Assembly: GCA_031290535.1 (NCBI GenBank)
Contig: JAITNI010000105.1
Coordinates: 1 to 17,059, forward strand
DNA: 17,059 nucleotides
Direction: 5' to 3'
DNA from: Zoogloeaceae bacterium
Lineage (GTDB): Bacteria > Pseudomonadota > Gammaproteobacteria > Burkholderiales > Rhodocyclaceae
Below the pieces are notes generated by a model, which was not told where the DNA came from, did no database searches, and saw only the letters and a list, made by a program, of their open reading frames with translations. Within the stretch, counting starts at the first letter, position 1; every line of letters begins with the position of its first letter. Below, piece by piece: positions 7,737 through 14,718 of the stretch. A program made the translations under genes and the position numbers.

Positions 7737-9677
7737 ATGAAATTCACCAGACGCCTGATGCTGGCTTCGCTCTGCATGAGCGGAACGGCATGGGCACAGG
7801 AACATTCCGAGCCAGTGCTGTTCGATACGATTGTCGTCACCACAAGCCGTTCGGCGGAAGCCCTGAAAAGCGTCAGCGTTCCCGTAACCGTGATCGACGA
7901 GGAGGACATTCAACGCCTCAATGCGGACACGTTGCCTGAACTGTTGAAGCATTACGGCGTGCAGATCAACGACAAGGGCGCGGGTACCGGCTCTTCCGAA
8001 GTCATGATTCGGGGATTGACTTCCAACGCGAACCCCAATGAAAGCGGTACGGTGCTTATTCTTCTGGATGGCCGCCGGATTGGCAACAGCAACATTGGCC
8101 ACATCCCGTTGCAAAACATCGGCAAAGTGGAAGTCATCCGGGGCGCGGCGTCCGTGCAGTACGGCAGCGAAGCCAGCGGCGGGGTCATCAATCTGATCAG
8201 CAAACGCGGGCAGGAAAAATTCGCTTTTTCTCTGGAGCAAAGCCTTGGCAGTTTCGACATTCGCAAAACCCAGGTGGGGCTGTCGGGACGCGAAGGCATT
8301 TTTGATTATTCGCTGGCGGGCAGTTCCTACAAAAGCGGAGATTTTGAAGTCGGGGGCGACAAGGGAAGCTACCACAATACGGGAACACGGGAAAAATATC
8401 TGGGGGGCGTCAGTCTGGGTCTGAATTTCGACCCGAATCACCGTGTGGCGCTGGTCGGTCATCTTTCCGATGGCGAATATGGCCGTTCAGGCGCGTTCAC
8501 CGAAGGCAAACCGGCAGTCAATCCCTATGGCAGAGCCAATCGGGGCAACCAGTCCTGGGATCTTTCCTACGAAGGCAGCCTGCCGGAACAGAATCTCTCC
8601 TGGCAGGCCCGCTATTTTCAGGGCGAGACAACCTATGAAACCGCCTCGAACTGGAATACGGGGGCCGGGTATTACAAATACAGCAGCGATTTCAAGGGCG
8701 CGGGTCTCAAGGCAAGCTGGAACAGCCCCTGGATTCATCTCACGGGCGGGGTTGATTACTACGATGTCGACCAGACCAAAACCACCACGCCGCCGCCCAC
8801 TGCCTCCTATGACAATTCCGCCGGCTACCTGATCGCCAAACTGCCCTTGCTGGAGGACAGGCTCTGGCTGACGGGCGGCATTCGTCACGACACGTTCGAG
8901 CTGAAAAGCGGCACGACCCATCTCAAGAAAGATCGCGATACCGGCTCTTTCGGCGTCGCTTATCTGCCGCTGGACTGGCTGAAAATCAGGGCGAATACCG
9001 CCACTTCCTTCAAAATGCCGGAACCTACCCATATCTCCTATCGTCCGGGTTCGACCACTTACCTGGCCAATCCCGATCTGACGCCGGAAACATCCAGGGG
9101 GTGGGAAATCGGGACGGATATTGCCTATAGAAACGTCAATGCCAGCCTGACCTGGTTCAACGTGGATTACAAGGACAAGATCGAATCGGTCGCGCTGTCC
9201 GCCAGTGTGCGTCAATACCAGAATCTGCCGGGCACGACGAGGTATCGCGGTCTGGAAGCCTCTCTGGACTGGTCGGCGGGGCGGGCGTTGGGATGGGAGG
9301 CCGATCTCAAGCCCTATGTCAGCCTGACCCGGATGGTCGAGTTCAAGAATAGCGAGACGGGGGAGAAAACTTCCAACGTGGCTGACCTGAGCCTCTCTTA
9401 CGGCGTGGCCTACCGCGATCCGGGACAGGGATTTCGCGCCAGCCTTGACGCGACCTATTACGGGCATAAATACCCGCACTACACCACCGCGCAAATCCGT
9501 TACGGCGGCGAAACGGTGGTGAATCTTCATTTGGCCAAAGACCTCTACAACTGGGGCGAGCATCGCCTGATTCTGAAGGTGGATATTGCCAACCTGACGG
9601 ACAAATATTACGAAACCCTGCGGAATTACCCCGAAGCCGGTCGCGCCTTTCTGGTGGGACTGCGCTACGAGTATTGA
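7737..9677 (+). CDS. TonB-dependent outer-membrane receptor 2, paralogue of receptor 1
   Basis: Receptor of 646 residues from the ATG at 7737. It has signal peptide MKFTRRLMLASLCMSGTAWA (1-20), TonB box DTIVVTT (30-36), a plug with ILLDGRRIGN, VEVIRGAASVQYG and GGVINLIS, and a barrel ending FLVGLRYEY. It aligns by eye with receptor 1 through the barrel: both have GVAYL..(N/D)WLK(L/I)R.N, FKMP.P, NP.L.PE.S, and a closing YP.AGR.F.VGLRY.Y. They are therefore tandem paralogues split by the cbiZ-like gene. Start choice is uncertain: ATG at 7698 overlaps the cbiZ stop (ATGA) and ATG at 7722 follows AGGAAG at 6 nt, while 7737 follows CAGGAA at about 6 nt and gives the cleanest signal peptide. Tight spacing implies cotranscription with cbiZ. 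Substrate is probably the same class as receptor 1, or a variant of it. Confidence 0.92.
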   Translation: MKFTRRLMLASLCMSGTAWAQEHSEPVLFDTIVVTTSRSAEALKSVSVPVTVIDEEDIQRLNADTLPELLKHYGVQINDKGAGTGSSEVMIRGLTSNANPNESGTVLILLDGRRIGNSNIGHIPLQNIGKVEVIRGAASVQYGSEASGGVINLISKRGQEKFAFSLEQSLGSFDIRKTQVGLSGREGIFDYSLAGSSYKSGDFEVGGDKGSYHNTGTREKYLGGVSLGLNFDPNHRVALVGHLSDGEYGRSGAFTEGKPAVNPYGRANRGNQSWDLSYEGSLPEQNLSWQARYFQGETTYETASNWNTGAGYYKYSSDFKGAGLKASWNSPWIHLTGGVDYYDVDQTKTTTPPPTASYDNSAGYLIAKLPLLEDRLWLTGGIRHDTFELKSGTTHLKKDRDTGSFGVAYLPLDWLKIRANTATSFKMPEPTHISYRPGSTTYLANPDLTPETSRGWEIGTDIAYRNVNASLTWFNVDYKDKIESVALSASVRQYQNLPGTTRYRGLEASLDWSAGRALGWEADLKPYVSLTRMVEFKNSETGEKTSNVADLSLSYGVAYRDPGQGFRASLDATYYGHKYPHYTTAQIRYGGETVVNLHLAKDLYNWGEHRLILKVDIANLTDKYYETLRNYPEAGRAFLVGLRYEY

Positions 9678-9709
9678 CCCCCGGACAATGACTTGCAAAG
9701 GAAAACAAC

Positions 9710-10318
9710 ATGGAACTGGTTCCCCTCATTGAACACCTGCTCTACGAAGTCGCCACCGCGCTCTATCTGCCGGTGATCGGCGGCTGCGCCCTTCTGATCT
9801 GCTATGTGCCCCTGCAACTGGGCGTGACGCTGTTTGATGCCGGGTTGCGTTATCGGCAGCATTTTCCCGAACGGGAACGCTTCAGGCAACAACTGGACGC
9901 ACTGCGCCAAAAATACCAAAAGCATCGGCAGCGGCTGGAGATTGAGGTGGAACGCCTGCTTCAGTCGGAAGAACTGGAGCTTTCCCGGCGGCTTGATCGC
10001 ATTCGCTTTGTCATCAAGGTTGGCCCGGCATTGGGGTTGATGGGCACCCTGATTCCGATGGGTATTTCGCTGGCGGCGCTGGCGGAAGGCAACATCCCCA
10101 AGATGGCGGGCAGCATGGTGACGGCTTTTACCGCCACTGTCGCCGGTCTGGGTTCCGGGGTGCTGGCCTATCTCATCGCGCTCTCCCGCGAACGCTGGGT
10201 GCGGGCCGATGTGCGGGAAATGGCGCATGCGGCGGAACTGGTGCTGACCGACCCCGCCAAGCCCCATCTCCATCATTTGCAGGAAGAGGCCGAAGATGCG
10301 ATTGCTACAGCGGCGTAG
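9710..10318 (+). CDS. MotA/TolQ/ExbB-family proton-channel protein (HmuU-like context)
   Basis: Inner-membrane protein of 202 residues with ExbB-like layout: TM1 (about 15-38), a long charged cytoplasmic segment (44-98, Gln/Arg/Glu-rich, likely coiled coil), TM2 (101-124, GPALGLMGTLIPMG) and TM3 (135-158, TAFTATVAGLGSG). The Thr in GLMGT and the Thr residues in TAFTATVAGL match positions ExbB/TolQ use to line the proton path. ExbB proteins form pmf-driven motors with ExbD and TonB; neither is encoded here, and the partner appears to be the overlapping DUF2149 gene. AAAGGA lies about 7 nt before the ATG, 32 nt after receptor 2. ExbB-like and DUF2149 genes also sit in the hmu haem operon of Bacteroidetes. 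It could energise the receptors or the CobN-like protein; sequence alone does not decide. Confidence 0.9.
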   Translation: MELVPLIEHLLYEVATALYLPVIGGCALLICYVPLQLGVTLFDAGLRYRQHFPERERFRQQLDALRQKYQKHRQRLEIEVERLLQSEELELSRRLDRIRFVIKVGPALGLMGTLIPMGISLAALAEGNIPKMAGSMVTAFTATVAGLGSGVLAYLIALSRERWVRADVREMAHAAELVLTDPAKPHLHHLQEEAEDAIATAA

Positions 10319-10637
10319 GCGTTTCTCGCTGGATGGCGAGGCGCTGGAAGACCCGATTGCCGGGGTTGCCAACCTGTTTGACGCCAGCATCGTGTTCATC
10401 GTCTCGATGATGATCGCGCTCTTCATGGCGTACAACATGATGGATCTGCTTGACCCCAATTCCGAGGTGACGATGGTGAAAAAGAACGCCAGCGGCGAGA
10501 TGGAAATCATCACCAAGAAAGGAAACGAGATCAAGGCTTCCAAAGTGACGGATCAGAAACTGTCGGGTCGGGGCGAACGTCTTGGCACCGCCTATAAATT
10601 GCCTGATGGAAGGATTGTGTATGTTCCGGCGGATTGA
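10296..10637 (+). CDS. DUF2149 family single-pass membrane protein, probable ExbD-like partner
   Basis: Protein of 113 residues with the DUF2149 signature: DPIAGVANLFDASIVF (19-34) and a C-terminal GERLGTAYKLPDGRIVYVP (93-111). A basic N-terminus (RLLQRRRR) precedes one transmembrane helix (about 29-49), so the C-terminal part should be periplasmic. NLFD places Asp29 at the start of the helix, much as ExbD/TolR/MotB carry a proton-binding Asp near the cytoplasmic end of their single helix. The gene overlaps the ExbB-like gene by 23 nt and the cobN start by 17 nt, implying translational coupling and a shared complex. Biochemical function of the family is not established to my knowledge; the ExbD-like role is inference. 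Confidence 0.88.
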   Translation: MRLLQRRRRFSLDGEALEDPIAGVANLFDASIVFIVSMMIALFMAYNMMDLLDPNSEVTMVKKNASGEMEIITKKGNEIKASKVTDQKLSGRGERLGTAYKLPDGRIVYVPAD

Positions 10638-13600
10638 TGTCATGAAGCGACTGCTTTTCCTCTGCCTGCTGTTTGTCTGCGGCAATGTCTGGGCCAAACC
10701 CCTGTCGGTGGTGCTGGTGCCGGGCGATCCGGCAACGCCGGTCGCGGTGAGCGCGATCAAGATTTTGCGCCAGCAACAGCAACAGGGAAAGGAAGGCGAC
10801 AAGGCGCTGGCCGAGGTGCGTTTTCACATTATGTCCTCCGCCAATCCCTCGCGGGCAGACCTGGAAACACTGGCCGCTTCCGATGTGGCGCTGGTCTACA
10901 ACATGGGGCGCGAACTGGCGACCACCATTACGCCCGCCGTCGCCAGCATGTCGCAGCGCGGCGCGAAAGCCTATGCCATCGGTTCTCCCTTTGAAGAGGG
11001 AGAAAAACAAACGGGACTGGCGCGGGACGAAACCCTGCGCGCCTATGCACAGGAAGGCGGAGTCGACAACATGGTTGCCATGCTGCGCCGCCTGTTGAGC
11101 CGGGATTTTGGTTTCAAACTGGATTACCGGGAGGCGACGCCTTTTCCTGAAACCGGCCTCTGGAATCCGCGCAACAAGCGGCTGTTCGACAGTTTCGAGG
11201 CGTATGCGGAAAATTACCTGTCCGAGCGTCCCGATGCGGAGGGGCGTGTCTGGGTCGGGGTGCTGTTCAATCGGGTTACGGCGCAGGCAGGCGCTTCTCC
11301 CTTGCTGGAAGCCCTCATGAAAAGTCTGGAAACACGGGGCTTCAACGTGGCGCCGGTGTTTGGCTACCCTTCCGAGATTCCCGCCGAAAAATACTTTCTG
11401 GAACGGGGGCGTTCCCGTGTGGCGGCGATCGTGGCTTTGGCGCTGAAGATGGGCAGCGTGCCGGACAAGGTGATTCCAGTCATGCGGCGGCTGGATGTGC
11501 CCGCGATCAACGCCATCAGTCTGTACAACCAGACAGAGGAAGAGTGGGAGGCGTCGCCTTTGGGACTCTCGCTCACCGAGCGGGCCTGGCAGGTGGCCGG
11601 GCCGGAATTCGCCGGAGCCATCGCGCCGACCGTGGTCGCCGCCAAGAAACGGCTGGTGGATCAGGAAACGGGGCAGAGCTACATTATTGAAACGCCGATT
11701 CCAGAACGTGTGGAACGCCTTGCCGACCGCGTCAAAAAATGGGTGGCGCTGCGCTACGCGCTGAACGTCAACAAGCGGGTGGCGGTGATCTATTACAACT
11801 ACCCGCCGGGCAAGGAAAACATCGGCGCTTCCTATTTGAATGTGTTGCCGCGTTCCCTGTGGCAAATCCTTGGTCGTCTGGAACGCGAAGGGTACGACAC
11901 GAGAGGCCGTCCGGCGACGGAAGACGCATTGTTTGATCTCCTGCGCGAGCACGGCGTCAATATCGGCAAATGGTCGCCCGGCGCACTGGAAAAACTGGTG
12001 CGGAGCGGCAACGCCGTGTTGCTGCCCGTCTCCGAATACCGCAAATGGTTCAATCAGCAACCGGAAAAACTGCGCCGGGAGATGGTCAACTCATGGGGAG
12101 AGCCGGAAGCGGCCAAAACGATGATCTGGAAAGACGCCAAGGGGAAACCGCATTTCGTTTTTCCCGCGCAACGTTTTGGCAACGTGCTCTACGCGCCGCA
12201 GCCTTCCAGGGGTTGGGAAGGCGATGTGCAAAAGATGTATCACGACGTGACCTTGCCGCCGCACCATCAGTATCTGGCTTTTTATCTGTGGCTGCAACAG
12301 GGCTTCAAGACGCACGCGATGGTGCACGTGGGCACCCACGCCACCCACGAATGGCTTTCCGGCAGGGAAGTCGGCTTTACCGCCGCCGACCCCAGCGAGG
12401 CAATGGTGGCCGATGTGCCCCAGCTTTATCCCTATATCGTCGATGACATCGGCGAAGCCCTGCAAGCCAAGCGCCGGGGCATGGCAACCATCATTTCCCA
12501 TATGACGCCGCCTTTCGACAAGGCGAGCCTGAACAAGGAACTGATGCTGCTGCGGGGGATGATCGACGACTATGTGGTGGCGGCCCAGAAAAGCGAATCC
12601 ACCGCCGTCGCCCATCTTGCCGAAATCAACAAGCTGGCCGACCGGCTGGGCGTCTTGAAGGACATCGGCAAGGCCACGCTGGCGGATGGCGAGGACGTGG
12701 AAACACTGGAGCACTACCTGAAGGAAGTCAATGAGCAGCAGACGCCTTACGGTTTGCACACTTTTGGCGTCGCGCCGCCGGAAAAGCTGCGCCTGTCTAC
12801 CGCCGAGGCCATTCTGAGCATGGCGGGCCAGATCTCCCCGGCGGAATATGAGCGCCGTAAACTCGAACTGGCCGCGTTGATGGAGGAAAGCGCCCGCAAT
12901 GAACTGGACGCATTGGCGGCGGGTCTGGCGGGCCGCTACGTGGCCGCCGGGCCGGGCAATGACCCGATTCGCAACCCGGATTCCCTGCCCACGGGGCGCG
13001 ACCTGTACGGCTTCGACCCTGCCCGTCTGCCCACGCCGGGTTCCTGGGAACAGGGGAAAAAGCTGGCGGAAGCCTTCGTGGCCGATTACCGCAACCGGCA
13101 TGGCGAATACCCGGACAGGGTGGTGTTCAACCTGTGGAGCACCGAGACCATGCGCCACGAGGGTGTCACCGAGTCGGAAATCCTGGCGCTCATGGGCATC
13201 CAGCCGGTATGGGATGAACGGGGCCGAACCGGTGGCCTGAAGCTCATTTCCCGCCAGGAACTGGGGCGTCCCAGAGTCGATGTGACCATCGTACCTTCCG
13301 GCCTGTACCGGGACGCGCTGCCCAACCTGATGCTGCTGCTGGACGACGGAGTGAGTCTGGTCAAAGGACTGGACGAAGGCGACAACCCGGTTTTCACCCA
13401 TGTCGAGCGTACCCGCAAAATTCTGGAAGAAAAGGGGATTGCGCCGGAAGAGGCCGCGCGCATGGCGGCGGTGCGTATTTTCACCGAGCCGTCCGGCGCT
13501 TACGGCACGGGCGTCAACACCGTGGCGCAGGCCAGCAACACCTGGAAGACAGAAGCCGAAGTCGCGGACGTGTATTTCAACCGGGTCGGGCATCTCTTCG

Positions 13601-14619
13601 GTCAGGGGTACTGGAGCGACCGTCCCGGCGGCGGCACGCTGGCGGTGGATATTTTCAAACTGGCCCTGAAAGACGCCAAGGCCGCCATCCATGCCCGTTC
13701 CAGCCACCTCTATGGCACGCTGGACAACGACGATGTGCTGCAATATCTGGGCGCAACGTCCATGGCGATTCGCCAGGTCAACGGCGTCAGCCCGGAAACC
13801 CTTGTGCTCAACCTCGCGGACGGCAAGGGCGGTCAGCATGAAACGCTGGACAAGTTCATGGGCCGGGAAATGCGCGCCCGCTACACCAACCCGGAATGGG
13901 TCAAGGCCATGTTGAACGAAGGCTATGCGGGCGCGCGCTTCATCAAGGGCGTGACCGACAACCTGTGGGGCTGGCAGGTGACGACGCCGGAAGCCGTCGA
14001 TGGCGCGAAATGGCAGGAAATGTACGAAACCTATGTCGTCGACCGCAACGCGCTTGGCGTCAAGGATAAATTCCGGGAAGCGAAAAATCTGCTGGCCTAT
14101 CAGGCGATGGTGGACAAAATGCTGGTGGCGATCAACAAGGGCTACTGGCAGGCCGATCCCGAAGTGAAAACGCATCTGGAGGCGGTGAACCGGGAAGTGA
14201 TCGCCGAAGCGGGCGTGGCCTGTGACGCCGCCTCATGCAGCAGCGCCGAAGTGACCGCGCTGGCCGAGGCGCAGGATCGTCGGGAAATGGCCGAGGCCAT
14301 GCGGATGGCCGCGCCGGATTCGGGACGCTACGCCGCCGCAAGCGGGACGCCCGCCGTGGCGAATTTGCCGCAATCGCCCGCTCAAACCGACAGCGCGTCG
14401 TCCCCGTCCGCCGCCAGTGCGGCGTCACAAGCTGCCCCGTCACAACCTGCCGATCGCGCCGATGTGCCGGTAGAAGGGTTCGAGGTCAGGGAAGAAATAC
14501 AGAAAGCCGTGTTGTCGCCGAAGGCGAGAAACTGGGCATTGGTGGGGTTTGCTGTTCTGGTGCTCTCAGGCATGGGATTTCGCGCCAGACGCAGGAAGAG
14601 CGTTCCGATATGGCGTTGA
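10621..14619 (+). CDS. cobN: Exported, membrane-anchored CobN/HmuS-like chelatase large subunit
   Basis: Protein of 1332 residues of the CobN/ChlH/HmuS superfamily, whose known members insert Co or Mg into tetrapyrroles or, for HmuS, act in haem use. Family landmarks: HVGTHATHEWLSGREVG (569-585, the usual GTHG.LEWLPGK region), YPYIVDDIGEALQAKRRG (about 604-621), a segment near SGAYGTGVN, and the C-terminal RYTNPEWVKAMLNEGYAG to NLWGWQVTTPEAVD block. Unlike cytosolic CobN it has a signal peptide (1-25, NVWA/KPL), an Ala/Ser/Pro-rich linker (about 1240-1280) and a C-terminal helix (about 1305-1320) followed by RARRRK, so it should be a periplasmic protein anchored in the inner membrane. No CobS/CobT or ChlI/ChlD partner is nearby. 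Start 10621 follows GGAAGGA (10608-10614) at 6 nt; ATG 10642 after GGCGGA (10628-10633) is also possible. Whether it inserts or removes metal, and from which ring, is open. Confidence 0.9.
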   Translation: MFRRIDVMKRLLFLCLLFVCGNVWAKPLSVVLVPGDPATPVAVSAIKILRQQQQQGKEGDKALAEVRFHIMSSANPSRADLETLAASDVALVYNMGRELATTITPAVASMSQRGAKAYAIGSPFEEGEKQTGLARDETLRAYAQEGGVDNMVAMLRRLLSRDFGFKLDYREATPFPETGLWNPRNKRLFDSFEAYAENYLSERPDAEGRVWVGVLFNRVTAQAGASPLLEALMKSLETRGFNVAPVFGYPSEIPAEKYFLERGRSRVAAIVALALKMGSVPDKVIPVMRRLDVPAINAISLYNQTEEEWEASPLGLSLTERAWQVAGPEFAGAIAPTVVAAKKRLVDQETGQSYIIETPIPERVERLADRVKKWVALRYALNVNKRVAVIYYNYPPGKENIGASYLNVLPRSLWQILGRLEREGYDTRGRPATEDALFDLLREHGVNIGKWSPGALEKLVRSGNAVLLPVSEYRKWFNQQPEKLRREMVNSWGEPEAAKTMIWKDAKGKPHFVFPAQRFGNVLYAPQPSRGWEGDVQKMYHDVTLPPHHQYLAFYLWLQQGFKTHAMVHVGTHATHEWLSGREVGFTAADPSEAMVADVPQLYPYIVDDIGEALQAKRRGMATIISHMTPPFDKASLNKELMLLRGMIDDYVVAAQKSESTAVAHLAEINKLADRLGVLKDIGKATLADGEDVETLEHYLKEVNEQQTPYGLHTFGVAPPEKLRLSTAEAILSMAGQISPAEYERRKLELAALMEESARNELDALAAGLAGRYVAAGPGNDPIRNPDSLPTGRDLYGFDPARLPTPGSWEQGKKLAEAFVADYRNRHGEYPDRVVFNLWSTETMRHEGVTESEILALMGIQPVWDERGRTGGLKLISRQELGRPRVDVTIVPSGLYRDALPNLMLLLDDGVSLVKGLDEGDNPVFTHVERTRKILEEKGIAPEEAARMAAVRIFTEPSGAYGTGVNTVAQASNTWKTEAEVADVYFNRVGHLFGQGYWSDRPGGGTLAVDIFKLALKDAKAAIHARSSHLYGTLDNDDVLQYLGATSMAIRQVNGVSPETLVLNLADGKGGQHETLDKFMGREMRARYTNPEWVKAMLNEGYAGARFIKGVTDNLWGWQVTTPEAVDGAKWQEMYETYVVDRNALGVKDKFREAKNLLAYQAMVDKMLVAINKGYWQADPEVKTHLEAVNREVIAEAGVACDAASCSSAEVTALAEAQDRREMAEAMRMAAPDSGRYAAASGTPAVANLPQSPAQTDSASSPSAASAASQAAPSQPADRADVPVEGFEVREEIQKAVLSPKARNWALVGFAVLVLSGMGFRARRRKSVPIWR

Positions 14620-14644
14620 CAAGTTGTTGCGCCCTATCGGTTGG

Positions 14645-14685
14645 CTTCCCTGCCGTGCCAACGGGCATGGCAGGGAAGTTTTTTT
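14645..14685 (+). terminator. Strong intrinsic terminator after cobN
   Basis: Ten perfect base pairs (CTTCCCTGCC at 14645-14654 with GGCAGGGAAG at 14669-14678), one wobble, four more pairs (TGCC/GGCA) and a 4-nt loop, followed by a 7-T run (14679-14685). It lies 26 nt after the cobN stop codon and closes the main operon. Confidence 0.9.
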
Positions 14686-14718
14686 AGTGCCGTCATGCTT
14701 TTTGCAGAGTCTGAAATC

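Noticed and set aside
12091..14175. 694-codon minus-strand frame inside the CobN-like gene
   Set aside because: Shadow of a GC-rich coding region with strong family motifs on the plus strand; its translation is His/Gln/Arg/Gly-rich without domain patterns.
14641..14718. Upstream TTG start for receptor 3
   Set aside because: The added residues are encoded by the terminator hairpin, and the signal peptide starts at the ATG at 14719.
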